Source: Dichetophora obliterata (lineage: Eukaryota; Arthropoda; Insecta; Diptera; Sciomyzidae). Taken from it: DNA of 64,000 bases. Positions 1 through 12,418 of this stretch are shown piece by piece; position 1 is the first letter of the stretch; each line of letters opens with the position of its first letter. Where the stretch lies: positions 96,359,701-96,423,700 of the forward strand of contig OY986436.1 in assembly GCA_963920525.1 (NCBI GenBank), read 5' to 3'. The position numbers were made by a program, and so were the translations under genes. The notes under the pieces were generated by a model. It saw only the letters and a list, made by a program, of their open reading frames with translations, was not told the origin of the DNA and made no database searches.

Positions 1-279
1 CCTACATTGTGGCAAAATGCATTTGTTTCCAGCATAATTGCGCTTGCGTTCCATTTCAAAAAGTAGTAAATAAAGGCAGGGTAAAAACGCAAAGTCGTCA
101 ACAAATTATTCAAACCTATTCATCAAAACCAAATATATGTGTCTCAAAGTCGTTAATCAATATAACTAGCTGTTGGTCAATATCAAAAATAGTCAATGTC
201 AAATCAAAATGGTAAATAACATAAAAATCTTTGTCTCATAAATTAGAAAACCGAACTTGTTCGCTGCCGAAATCATAAC

Positions 280-1201
280 AATGGTATTCATTAAAATTTG
301 TTAAGTCCTGCTAAACTGCTAATTTGTTAAAGGCCGCATTCTAGCCGAAAAAGTGCTCAAGTAGCGAAGTAGCATAAAATATTTTCGCTATATAAATTGT
401 GACATCTCAAGGAACATGTTCTGTGAGAGCATACCATTCAGCCCGAAAGTTGTGGAACAGTTCTTTCCGCTGAATGCAGGCAAAGTTAGCAGCTGTTGAT
501 GTGAACGTACCTACTAAGACATTTTACAATCAAGTGCTAAACTGATAAGTCAAAATCAGCTGGAAGACTGCTACAGCTTAAAATTGAAAAAACTGAATTA
601 TTACAAAATCAAACGACGGCGTTTATTTGCACTTGGCTAATAAATAAATAATAAATCTTTATTAAATAGAAATATAACTTTCTTACTTCAACCATTTATA
701 AATAAATAAATTGCAAATATTTTGCAAGAATTGTGTGCAAATGTTAATTTGACAACTTTCAATGTAGCAATAGATCTGTGGTTTTAATAACTCGTGTAAC
801 CAGTACTCAGTAACCAAAAATGTATATTTATATTACAATGCGTTAACACTTTTGATAAATTTGCTGTTCAGAAACTTTGAAATGTCTTAAATCTCTACCA
901 ACATCTTTACAAAATTTTCGTTTTTTTATTAAAAGAGGGAAGTTTTTAGACTTTGAAGCTGCAAATTATAAATAATTTGGTACTTGTTAAAACTCATTCA
1001 CAAAACGATTCATCGCTACACTCAATAACTTTGACGTTTCAGACATAACAAATGGTATCTGCTAAACAAAAACACGGTGCTGAGCTTGTTAACTTGCTAA
1101 CAAGCTGCTAAGTCTTTTCCCAAACAAAATTTTGACAGGAGTTAACAAATTTGTTAAGTTTAGCAAGTTAGCAGGGCTTAACAAATGTAGTGAATACCAT
1201 T
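280..1201. mobile_element. Non-autonomous TIR element of about 0.92 kb (copy 1)
   Basis: The ends AATGGTATTCA and TGAATACCATT are inverted. The similarity continues about 50 bp inward through TTTGTTAAG(T/C)CCTGCTAA blocks. The right 440 bp recur at 11573-12595. No coding capacity seen. The first 279 bp of the window also hold nothing recognisable. Confidence 0.65.
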
Positions 1202-1838
1202 AATGAAAATATTGCAAACAAATAAAAACATTTGTTGCTGTGAACCATTAAAGAATTACCAGGTACTATTAATCGCTACTTTTACTCGTTACTTTGGAAA
1301 TATAGTGTCAGATTGGTGTCAAATAAAAGTACTGCAAACACACCAAGAAGTAAAACGGGATTTTTGCTTTTACTTTTGCTCAGATGTCTACATATGAACT
1401 TGAACAGGTGACGAAATTGACGAACTGCACGAGGACGCTGCAGGCTACATTATAAAAGGCTACATTTTGAAATTTTTCAAAGTAAAGACTGCTCCTTTAC
1501 ATGGGAAGATGAAGTCTCGCAGGGAGAGCTGAAAAAGCCATCAGCTGCATTTATGGAAAAAATAAAAGATTTGGAGGCGATCTTTAATCAAGCCAATGGT
1601 AGGAACATTTTAGTGTGCAAAGAATACAGAAAAAAACACGCTGAATTGTGTTCAGCAAACGAACTTCTCGAACCTGTGAAAGGGCTCTTCATAAAATGCA
1701 GAATGCATTTTCAGACTAAAAATTTAAATAAAAGATTAAAAAATCAAAAAATGAAACAAAAAATTTTGGCATTAAAAAACTTTTGCAATTTCATTTATAA
1801 AGTCATTGATTTGGTTTATATTTCAACAACTATATATT
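1202..1838. other. No recognisable gene (637 bp)
   Basis: One 99-codon frame at 1553-1852 starts with a charged helical-looking segment (MEKIKDLEAIF...). It runs into the neighbouring MITE and matches nothing I know. It is at most a fragment. Confidence 0.4.
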
Positions 1839-2059
1839 CAGCCTTATCATGAATAATTTTTCACGAGAAATCAGAAAAGGGAGTTTTAATTTTTATGATA
1901 AAGCTCAAGACCATTTTGGAAATTTTTAATGCAAATTTGTTGATAAACCATTGATGAACGAATTTGCATTTAAAATTTCCAAAATGTTCTTGAGCTTTGT
2001 CTTAAATATTAAAACTCCCTTTTCTGATTCCGCGTGAAAAATTGTTCATGATAGGTCTG
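1839..2059. mobile_element. Palindromic MITE, family M1, copy 1 (221 bp)
   Basis: The ends CAGCCTTATCATGAATAA and TTCATGATAGGTCTG are inverted, and the similarity runs nearly the whole length. ATT flanks both ends (3-bp duplication). Two more copies lie at 12231-12418 and 14008-14225, each flanked by AAT. 3-bp AT-only duplications fit the PIF/Harbinger group (inference). Confidence 0.8.
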
Positions 2060-2882
2060 ATTGTATTACGCTAAACGATACCAAGGCTTTTTAGTATTTG
2101 AACTTTTTTAAAGTCAAACATTAGAACTTTTTAATCATATTGTTTCTCTCATGCTTACTTAACTTTTGATGTAATGAACTAATAAAATTGTTGTTTATCA
2201 CGCCAGTAATATCAAGTTCAAGGACAAGATAAATATTTAAATTTGATATTTATATCAAGTTTTGTAAAACTACAAAAACAAAATGCATAATGTTTATACC
2301 CAAAAGCATTTTTGCTCAACACGGAAGAATCTACTGGCTGCATTGTAAGTTTATTTAATACAAATTATTATAATGTAGTGTTTTGTTAAAATTGTTTCAT
2401 GATTTCCTACAGTAAAATGATGATTTCCATTTATATTTACAAACAAAAATACACACAAAAATAAGCTGATTTAAAAAATACAACAATTTATTAAAGGTTC
2501 GTTCACAATAACTTTTAAATATTGGATATTTTATAAAAACTAATCAAAAATACACCACATTGTGAATACCCGTATCGTTTGCAGATTTCTGATTTGAAAT
2601 AATACAAGAAGCAACACTGTTTTCACCTACTCACTACATTTTGACACTATATGCCCAAAATTACAGTTTATCCCCAGCTGATTTTCAGGGAATAATAATA
2701 CCTGGTAATTATATCATGGCTGTGAACCAGAAATCACCACTGCTTTGTTTCAACAACAACAATAACAACAACATCGGAAAAAACCAATACAGCACAAAAA
2801 CACACGATGCTCGCTCATGATACAAAGAACTACAGATAAAGTATTGCGCATGCCCGCCATCTTTGTTGTGACGTAGTTCGAG

Positions 2883-3225
2883 CTTGTCAAAGTGGCTAAA
2901 TAAAAACGTAGTCACAATATATTTAAAGGGGATAATTTATTTATAGCGATGAAAAATATTGACATTATCTTATTGAAACTTGGTTTATTGACATAAAATA
3001 AATTACATTATAAATATATTTATAAATAAATTTAAGCAAACAAATTTTTCAGTATTATTATTGAAAATAAATTCAAGTATAACAGGGGTATTTTCTCCCA
3101 TTTAGTCTCCTACACAAAAACAAATAGCTACGTTGCTTGATGTGTTTGACAGCACTTTGATTGCTTCTTTTTCATATTGTTGTTCTTCTCGTTTGTTGAA
3201 AAAAATGTGAATTCATTTTATGGCC
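2883..3225 (+). repeat. Dispersed repeat, inverted copy at 41385-41690
   Basis: GTCAAAGTGGCTAAATAAAA, GGGGATAATTTATTTATAGC and GACAGCACTTTGATTGCTTC all recur in reverse complement and in the same order at 41.4-41.7 kb. The stretch 2063-2882 before it is AT-rich with a (CAA)n tract near 2752-2772 and no recognisable gene. Confidence 0.65.
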
Positions 3226-3534
3226 CAAATTAAAATCGTTGTTACTCGCATCAAAACCATTTAAAATTTTAATACTAATTTTAATTACATAAAAGATAAT
3301 TGAAAATTATAATTTACACGTACTATAAGTGCACAATATTTGAAATTAAACTAAATGAATGCAATATTTCTTAAATGCTTGCAATTGTGCTGCTTGCTGC
3401 TTGTGTTTACTTTTTGCTTTCTCACATTTTCTTTTGTATATATGCACCACGTGTTACAGCTGACAAGCTCGAGTGACGTAGGGCTCAGAAGATTTCAATT
3501 TTTGCGCGCGGAGTATGCTATCTGGATATCTTTG

Positions 3535-5321
3535 CAAGGAGAATAAATAATAGTCAAGAGATTTCAAAGGCGAATTAGTTGAATAAGGCGAAAAATTATG
3601 GCCATTGAGGTGCAGCCCGTGCGAAGAAATATGGCGGCGATATTGAGAGCAGAGCTGAAAGCCAATGAAATGAGTCGACCGAAAACAAATCGTGCTGAGA
3701 GAATTTTGTAGTACACTCGCAACTGGTTTGCTAATGAAGACATATGGCGAGGATGAGCGGCCGGAGGAGAGGAATGAAAACACCAGCAAAGTCAAGCAAC
3801 AACGAAAACAAAACAAATGCACAGATATCATATAGCAATTGGAAACTTTTGAGTATCCGAATTGACTATTATAAATGAAAATGCAAAAAATCTAATTGTC
3901 ACTGTTTTTACCGCATTTATTTGCATGTTTCCTTTTCTATGCCGAATTGGTTTCGTTTTATCCTCAGCTGAACGTTGCTGTTGTTGTTCTTGTTGTCAAC
4001 CATATTATAAGAATATTTCTAACTTAGCCGAGCAAATATCACATTTTCATGATCAATTAAATTTTTGCAAATATTTTACATTTATTACAAAATATTTGCA
4101 ACAAATATTTTCCTTCTTTTTATTAGATTTGATATGAAAAATATGTGATAATAATTATTGTGAAGAATTCTAAATATCTATGTATTTGAAAATTTTTTCA
4201 AATAATTTTCAATACAAAAAATATATTTCAACAATCTAAATATCTATGTATTTGAAAATTTTTTCAAATAATTTTCAATACAAAAAAATATATTTCAACA
4301 ATTTTAAAAAATTAACTTTTAAAGTCCTTACCGCATTATTACATATATACAAAGCCTTTTTTTTTTTGTTACATATAATCGAATCGAATAAAGTTATTCG
4401 ACACACTATTTTTTGTTTAATTTCTGTTAAACATACATATTTATAATTTTTAATTAAAATTTTAATACATTTGTATGTATTTACATTTGTGTATTTTATC
4501 CAGGCTTATCTAATTGTTCATCTCATATCTGTTTATTCATCTCTTATCTGTTTATCCATCTCTGGACAGTTCAGAAAATTATTTATCTGTATATATTACA
4601 TTTTAAAGGATTGCGAAAAAGTCCATTAAAAGAAAACTTCATGGTTTTTTTTTACAATATTGATTTCAGGAAATTTCGTCACAGTTAGAAAAATGTGCTA
4701 AAAAATTATGTGAAATGAAGATATCTTGTCTAAATGGAAAATTAACACATTTTGTTTTACATAACTTTTTCTATATACTGTTGCGCTTTACAAGATTTGT
4801 CTTTGTTTGTAAAAAAATTATAAATAAAGTAACATAAAAATAGACATAAAGTAACAATCTTTTAAAAATCAGCGTTTTCAAAAATGATAATAAAAATGTT
4901 GTTAAAATAATTTCTGAGACGAAACTTAAAATAATTATAATAAAGTTGTGTGATTACGTTAAATAACTAGATCATTATGACATTTTTTACTGAAAGTGCA
5001 ACATTTTGTAAATTTTGATTTTGAGAATTTTTACGTTATAGTATTTTATAAAAATCGAAAAAATTCAAATTAGTCAGTATTTCAATAAAATTCAATGCAA
5101 ATACTTTCTAAAACTATGACTAATATTGACACAAAAAATTATGAGATTACGTTGGATAACCTGGTCGTTTTGAAAGTTAATCCTGGAAGTGTACCGTTTT
5201 CAAAATGTCGAGTTTGAGTATTTTTGCGAAAATAATTCCTAAAAATCCAAAAATGCAAAATTTTAAAAAACAACATCACAGGCGGTTGTGGCAATTTTTC
5301 CAATTAAAAAAAAAAGTTATA
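3535..5321 (+). repeat. Left arm of the foldback element
   Basis: This is the reverse complement of 9545-11311 with scattered differences. It contains a 63-bp tandem duplication (4171-4297) present once in the other arm. A GC-richer block (3590-3790) conserved in both arms gives mirrored reading frames of 125 and 103 codons, which I do not regard as genes. Confidence 0.85.
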
Positions 5322-5349
5322 ACTGATTAAATTTAACTGTTTATTAAAA

Positions 5350-5523
5350 ATGCTCAAATTGCCTGTTTCTGGCATATTGATCAATTCAAAATCAAGAGTA
5401 TGCAACCGTCATTTTGATTCATCTTGCATTGGAGGTTCACGCCTAAAAAGTGGTTCAATTCCAACTATATGTCTTGGAAAGTGTTATACAATTTTGAAAA
5501 ATTTTAAAATAATTATAAATATA
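5350..5523 (+). pseudogene. THAP zinc-finger relic of a P-type transposase
   Basis: The reading frame gives VCNRHFDSS then RLKSGSIPTICLG. This matches the second half of a THAP finger: C-x-x-HF, then a basic Leu run and the (A/S)VPT-type end. THAP fingers form the N-terminal DNA-binding domain of P-element transposases. The first Cys pair is missing upstream and a mariner interrupts the frame at 5524. Only a fragment remains, but it lies exactly where a P-superfamily transposase would start, just inside the foldback arm. Confidence 0.6.
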
Positions 5524-6767
5524 AAGGGTCCGCCAAATAACTTTTTTATTTTTAAAATTCTATAAAAAAACTACTGGATATTTTCTCAAATTTCTTTTTT
5601 TATTTGAAAGTACAATCATTTCGGTTAATAATTTATTCGGTTAATAAGCACATTATCGATTGTGTGCAGCTGTATTTCACCAATGGCTTCACGAATATTG
5701 TCCTTTAAAGCGTCAATTGTCTCTGGCTTGTCGGCGTAACACTTATCTTTAAGGGCACCCCACAAATAATAGTCCAACGGTGTCAAATTGCAGCTCCGAG
5801 GTGGCCAAATGACATCGCTGATAATGCGATCTTCAAAAACAGGGCGCAAAACATCAAAAACAGCAAAACAGGGCTGTGTAGCACGTAGCGCCGTCCTGTT
5901 GAAACCAAATGTTGCCAATATCCTCCTCTTCAATTTTTGTGAACAAAAATTCGTCCAACATGGCCCTTTAACGATCGCCATTGACTGTAACGGCCACTCC
6001 TTGCTCATTTTCGAAGAAAAATGGCCCAATTATGCCTCTGGACCAAAATCCGCACCAAACAGTGACTCGTTTTGGGTGCACCGGCTTTTCAATGTATGCG
6101 TGCGGGTTTTCTGTGCCCCAAATGCGACAATTTTGCTTGTTTACATACCCGCCAAGATCAAAATGAGCTTCATCTGAAAAGATGATTTTTTTTGGCAAAA
6201 TCGGCATCTTCTGTAGGTCGATCGCAGGTCCACTTAGCGAAGCGAAAACGCATTGGATGGTCAGTTGGCTTCAACTCCTGAACTAATTAGACTTTGTATG
6301 ACGTCATACCAAGGTCTTTGTGCAAAATTCGTCTCAATGATGTCTCTGAAATGTTCAATTGTTGAGAACGACGGTGAATTGATGTTGATGGCGCTTCACG
6401 CACACTTTCTGCCACAGCAGCAATATTTCGGGTGTACGCACTGCTTTTGGCTTTTCACGCTTTGGTTTATCGATGAGGATGCCAGTTTCTTTCACTTTTT
6501 TTACAAGATAACGAACATACGGAGCTGAAGGTGCTTCTCTTCTTCCGAAATCCGTACGCAATTTTCGCACACATTCTGCAACATTACCATGATTTTTGTC
6601 GCAAAAGTAATGTCGCAATATTTCCCAGCGTTGTTCAAGCATATACACAACCATATTCGTTCAGCGGAAGGATAAATCTAATTATCTGGCAAATCAGACA
6701 TGAGCTAAGTGCTAACATTCACGAAATAAGTACTAGTTGAAAAAAAAAAGTTAGATGGCGGACCCTG
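5524..6767 (-). mobile_element. Mariner-type element, 1.24 kb, with TA duplication
   Basis: The ends are (A/C)AGGGTCCGCC on both sides in inverted orientation, with TA at 5522-5523 and 6768-6769. It encodes one broken transposase on the minus strand. It is inserted into the foldback element between the THAP relic and the core. Confidence 0.88.
5625..6654 (-). pseudogene. Mariner/Tc1-family transposase, frameshifted
   Basis: The helix-turn-helix part lies at 6654-6355 (HYFCDKNHGNVAECVRKLRT, then a RREAPSAPYVRYLVKKVKE block). The catalytic part includes IIFSDEAHFDLGGYVNKQN near 6190-6130 and WPPRSCNLTPLDYYLWG near 5790-5735. The pieces fall in different frames, with gaps around 6350-6210 and 5970-5900. 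The family is the insect mariner-like transposase with a DUF4817-type N-terminus. The element is dead. Confidence 0.88.
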
Positions 6768-6769
6768 TA

Positions 6770-9544
6770 TCACTCATTTCGTGTTGCGTACGGAGACATT
6801 TTTCAGTACTTAAATGTAGGTACATTTTGGTGCTTTTTAATGATAAAACGAATTCAAATATTTTTCTTGCATCCAGTTTGGTTCAGTATATGTCTATCTT
6901 AAAATTTAAACTTGGTTTAAACAATTTATTAAAACAATATTCTATATATATATGCGTTCGGAGGACACCAAAAAGACTGCGATTTTAGTTAATTAAAAAA
7001 AAAACAGTAAATCAGCGAAATGTGTTGAAATTTCAAGATACATTTTATATGTATAAAAATAGTATAGAATTCAATATTTGGTTTTTAATTGAAAGTTTTA
7101 AGCAAAATTTATAAAAACTAAAACTTCGGTCGGCTGCGTATGGTGTCCCCAACGGTTGCGTACGGTGGACACTTAAAAAAAGTTAACAATACATGTTAAT
7201 AAAATTAAAATGTTATTAATTGTGTCTTGTTGGGACCTTTACTATTCCATGATTGTAGATATTTATATTTTGTTGCTTCAAAATTATTTCGATTTCGTAT
7301 ATTCGGGATCTTTTAAATTTTTGCCCATTCATTTTTAAATTTTTTTCGAATCGCCTGTTTCTTGTTTGTCGATGTGAAACACTTTCATATTTTTTGCGGC
7401 CTTAGTGGCTCATATTTTCGAAAATATTACTATGAAAAGCAAGAATTTACATTGTAAAGAGTTTCGCACTTGTACATTTCATCAAATTTCATTAAAGTGT
7501 CCCCAGTACGCAACCAATAATAGTAAAAAAACTTGCACTTATGTGAGTTAATAAACTTTGAAAATTTCATTCACAAGTATAATTTTTGATTTGTTTTAGG
7601 GAGGCTTTACACAATTTAAAAAATTTCTTTGTTGTCGAGTACAGAGGAAAAATCTTTCCGTTTAATATTTTATGTCGTATATCAATATAAACACCTTTTT
7701 GTTAATTACTGTTACTTAAGTTTTATATTACGTATTGATATTTCACCACAAAAAAAAAAATCGCTTACTAAAATTGCGTTTACTATGCTTTAATTCACAC
7801 ACTAAAATAATAGAAAAACCGTATTTTCTTTTATTTCTTACTGCACATAGTATGTGCTGAAGTACGGTACAAAACATTTTTAGTTTGCATAATGTTGATT
7901 TTTTCGATTTGCGGTTTACTTTTTTACGGAATGCGTGATATATATTTCTATGTCAATTTATAAATAAATTAGTTAGAATACCCAGTAGCAGTGCTCTTTG
8001 AGGATTCATTTTCAGGAGGATTCAGGATTCAGGAGGGAAGATTTTCTAGAAAATGTTATAAAATGAGAAAATATGTCTTTTAAGAAAAATATATTGATTT
8101 ATGTTGTTTAAATTTGTAGTGATGTAAATAAGTAAAATGAATATTGTAGGGTATTACAGACAAACGAAAAAAATTCAGGTGGATTTTGTAGCCCTTTTTA
8201 TAACCAAAAGTTTTTTAAAACGATTGTTCAAACATATCTTCAATTTTTAATTCATTTTTTGTTTTTTTATTTTCTTTTTGAGCCGTTACTTTGAAGAGTA
8301 TCCTTTTTTGTGAAAAAAAGTACCATATGTCAATACATTTTTAAAATCCACATCTTTCAAAATGTTGATCGCAAAAGGAATTTTTAAAAATATTCAATGT
8401 ACACAATTTTTTTAAGTTTTATTATATGTACACAGAGAAAACAACATTTTCAAAAGTGGCAGAAACGAGCTACTTTAAAAACGTTTAACCCAGATTTTGC
8501 ACTTCTTACATTTATTTAAATTTTAAAAACGAACATTTTAAAATCAAATAGTAAAACGTTAATTTTCATTTTAAAAACTTACATTTTAAAATGAGATTCT
8601 AAAATGTTAATTTGATTTTTAACAATGAATATTTTAAAATGCTGTAGTGAAACGTTTATTTTCATTTTAAAAACGAAAATTTTGTTCGTTTGATTTTTAA
8701 TAATAAATATTTTCAAATGTAAAATATTTATTTTCATTTTAAAAACGAAAATTTTAAAATTAGATTCTAAAATGTTCGTTCGATTTGTAACAATAAACAT
8801 TTTAAAATGCAATGGAACAACAATTATTTATATTTTAAAAACGAAAATCTTCATTATTTCCCATTAAATCAAAAAATTTACAGAAATCCACATTTCCTCT
8901 ATTAATTAAAAAAAGCTTTATTGGTTTTCAAAACAACAGTTTTATATTAGTTTTTTTATCATCAGCTAAATTTTTTAGGTAATGATACTGTTATCAGAGT
9001 CCATAAAAAAATAGAATTTTGTCAGATATTATTAATTTTATTTAAATTACATACATACTTTTTAGTTGTGGCAGCAAATGCTCCAACTCAAACTCTTTCA
9101 TAACTTTCTTGCAGGCAAACTGCTGAGTGATGAAATCGATAATGAAAAATATATTATTTTCTGAACAAATATCAAATAGATAAGTCAATGAAACATATAT
9201 AACAAATAATTCGTTATTAACAAGTGTTTTGAAACAAAGTATGTGAATTTTACTATGTCATGGTAAAACGTTCGTAGTTGTTTTAAAAACGTTTCGTTTC
9301 ACTTTTTTACATAAAGATGTGCGTTTTTATTTTTAAATAGCGTAAAATGTTTTTAAAAATAATAAAAATGTTAATTTTAACCTACTTTATCATAGTAAAA
9401 TATTCGTGGTTGTTTTAAAAAGTTTCGTTTTACTTTTCTATTTAAAAATGTGCGTTTTCATTTTTATATGGAGTAAAATATTTTTAAAAATATTAATTTT
9501 ACTAAACGATCTTAAAATGTGCGTTTTTGATTTTTTGTTTTCTC
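6770..9544. other. Core of the foldback element, repeat-rich and without a gene
   Basis: No reading frame of interest. Repeated GTTGCGTACGG/GTGTCC motifs occur at 6785, 6952, 7131-7176 and 7496-7512 (both orientations). From 8515 to 8860 there is a degenerate array of units containing TTTTAAAAACGAA(C/A)ATTTTAAAAT. A second family with AAAACGTT(C/T)GTAGTTGTTTTAAAA lies at 9250-9540. Confidence 0.6.
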
Positions 9545-11311
9545 TATAACTTTTTTTTGAATTGTCGCTTTTTTTTTGGAAAAATTGCCACTCCGCCTGT
9601 GATGTTGTTTTTTAAAATTTTGCATTTTTGGATTTTTAGGAATTATTTTCTCAAAAATACTCAAACTCGAAATTTTGAAAACGGTACACATCCAGGATAA
9701 ACTTTCAAAACGACCAGGTTATCCAACGTAATCTCATAATTTTTTGTGTCAATATTAGTCATAGTTTTAGAAAGTATTTGCATTGAATTTTATTGAAATA
9801 CTGACTAATTTGAATTTTTGCGATTTTTATTAAATAAATTCTCAAAATCAAAATTTACAAAATGTTGCACTTTCAGTAAAAAATGTCATAATGATCTAGC
9901 TATTTAACGTAATCACACAACTTTATTATAATTATTTTAAGTTTTGTCTCAGAAATTATTTTAACAACATTTTTATTATCATTTTTGAAAATGCTGATTT
10001 TTAAAAGATTGTTACTCTACGTTACTTTATGTCTATTTTTATGTTACTTTATTTATAATTTTTTTACAAACATAAAGACAAATCTTGTAAAGCGCAACAG
10101 TATAAAGAAAAAGTTATGTAAAACAAAATGTGTTAATTTTCCATTTAGACAAGATATCTTCATTTCACATAATTTTTGAGCACATTTTTCTAACTGTGAC
10201 AAAATTTCCTGAAATCAATATTGTAAAAAAAACCATGAAGTTTTCTTTTAATGGACTTTTTCGCAATCCTTTAAAATGTAATATATACAGATAAATAATT
10301 TTCTGAACTGTCCAGAGATGGATAAACAGATAAGGGATGAATAAACAGATATGAGATGAACAATTAGATAAGCCTGGATAAAATACACAAATGTAAATAC
10401 ATACAAATGTATTAAAATTTTAATTAAAAATTATAAATATGAATGTTTAACAGAAATTAAACAAAAAATAGTGTGTCGAATAACTTTATTCGATTCGATT
10501 ATATGTAACCAAAAAAAAAATGGCTTTGTATATATGTAATAATGCGGTAAGGACTTTAAAAGTTAATTTTTTAAAATTGTTGAAATATATTTTTTGTATT
10601 GAAAATTATTTGAAAAAATTTTCAAATACATAGATATTTAGAATTCTTCACAATAATTATTATCACATATTTTTCATATCAAATCTAGAAGGGAAATATT
10701 TGTTGCAAATATTTCGTAATAAATGTAAAATACTTTCAAAAATTTAATTGATCATGAAAATGTGATATTTGCTTGGTGTTCTATTTATTCAGCTAAGAAC
10801 AAAACAAAACAATATCGGCTAAGTTAGAAATATTCTAATAATATGGTTGACAACAAGAACAACAACAGCAACGTTCAGCTGAGGATAAAACGAAACCAAT
10901 TCGGCATAGAAAAGGAAACATGCAAATAAATGCGGTAAAAACAGTGACAATTAGATTTTTTGCATTTTCATTTATAATAGTCAATTCGGATACTCAATAG
11001 TTTCCAATTGCCATATGATATCTGTGCATTTGTTTTGTTTTCGTTGTTGCTTGACTTTGCTGGTGTTTTCATTCCTCTCCTCCGGCCGCTCATCCTCGCC
11101 ATATGTCTTCATTAGCAAACCAGTTGCGAGTGTACTACAAAACTCTCTCAGCACGATTTGTTTTCGGTCGACTCATTTCATTGGCTTTCAGCTCTGCTCT
11201 CAATATCGCCGCCATATTTCTTCGCACGGGCTGCACCGCAATGGCCATAATTTTTCGCCTTATTCAACTAATTCGCCTTTGAAATCTCTTTACTATTATT
11301 TATTCTCCTTG
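9545..11311 (-). repeat. Right arm of the foldback element
   Basis: Inverted partner of 3535-5321. It has a small insertion of about 35 bp near 10775-10830 relative to the left arm. No gene recognised. Confidence 0.85.
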
Positions 11312-11638
11312 ATCTTTGTTTCATGATGCTCGCTAGCTATAGGAAACCATGGAGTGGTGATCTCTACTGTGAAGAATTGTGGAGAGTAAAAGCATGAAAA
11401 GAGCGAAAGAGCATTGAGGAGCGAATTTGCATGCAAGGATTAGAAACTTTTCTCTCAAGAAAAAATTTAAAGCTTTTTTCATCGCACTCACAAAAGCTTA
11501 CGTATCGATCTGAAATATATTTGTTACTTTTTAATGTTCTACGTGGCACATCTTTAAATTATATTATCTGTGATTCAATGCAGCAATAGATCTGTAGTTT
11601 TAATAACTCGTGTAACCAAAAATGTATTTTAATTATTA

Positions 11639-12033
11639 AGGGCTCTCATCTAAGCATGTAAACATGTAAACATGTATAGCATTTAAACTTTTGATAAGCG
11701 ATAAAGTGTAAATAGCGTAAATGTCGACAAAATAGCGGCTGCGGCTACGACAACATTGACTTTTTTAAATTTTAAACCTTTTAAAAACCTTCATTAACAT
11801 AGAAAAATAAATAAAACGTGTTCATATTCACTCCAACTACTTTAAATATGTAATGATTAGCGCCAAAGGCAACCCTCATTCACACACGTAGATTTAAATG
11901 CTAGTTTACACTTCAAAATAAGCTCGGAAATGATGTAAACTCACGCCCATACAAATTTTGAAAGTTTACGCGCATGTAAGTTCACAAGGTTTACAATGTT
12001 TACGGGCCTGTTACATGCTTAGATGAGAACCCT
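11639..12033. mobile_element. MITE with AGGG(C/T)TCTCATCTAAGCATGTA termini
   Basis: The inverted ends AGGGCTCTCATCTAAGCATG and CATGCTTAGATGAGAACCCT are flanked by TA on both sides, suggesting a Tc1/mariner-type origin. It is nested in the element at 11573-12595 and is non-coding. Confidence 0.75.
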
Positions 12034-12230
12034 TATTATGTTACAGTGCGTTAAAACTTTTTATACATTTACTGCTCAGAACCTTTGAAATGTTTTAAAT
12101 CTCTACCGACCCCGTTAAAAAATTTTAATTTTTTTATTAATAAAGGGCAGTTTTCAGACTTTGAAACTGCAAATCATAAATAATTTTGTACTTGTTAGAA
12201 CTCATTCCCAAAACGATTCATCACTACAAT

Positions 12231-12418
12231 CAGCAATCATGAATAATTTTTCACTCGTAATCGGAGTTTTTGTTTTTGAGATAAAGCTCAAGAACAATTT
12301 GGAAATTATGAATAAAATTGAAATTAGGAAAAAATTTTAAAAATGTTCTTGAGCTTAATCTTAAAAATGAAAACTCTCTTTTCCGATTATGCGTAAAAAT
12401 TTATTCATGATAGGGCTG
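12231..12418. mobile_element. MITE family M1, copy 2 (188 bp)
   Basis: Same palindromic family as 1839-2059. AAT lies on both sides (12228-12230 and 12419-12421). It is nested in the element at 11573-12595. Confidence 0.8.

Larger units (their letters stand above)
3535..11311. mobile_element. Large foldback element, P-superfamily (Galileo-like), 7.8 kb
   Basis: Two long inverted arms (3535-5321 and 9545-11311, about 1.78 kb each) flank a central region with a THAP relic and an inserted mariner. The ends are CAAGGAGAAT and ATTCTCCTTG, directly flanked by the 7-bp duplication ATCTTTG (3528-3534 and 11312-11318). P-superfamily elements start with CA and carry a THAP-domain transposase. The Drosophila Galileo members have very long TIRs and 7-bp duplications. 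The transposase is missing apart from the THAP relic, so this copy is non-autonomous. Confidence 0.7.

Noticed and set aside
3454..3831. 125-codon frame (minus) mirrored by a 103-codon frame at 11015-11326
   Set aside because: Both derive from the same GC-richer block in the two inverted arms. The frame is Ser/Phe-rich with no known motif and is not conserved to the same end.
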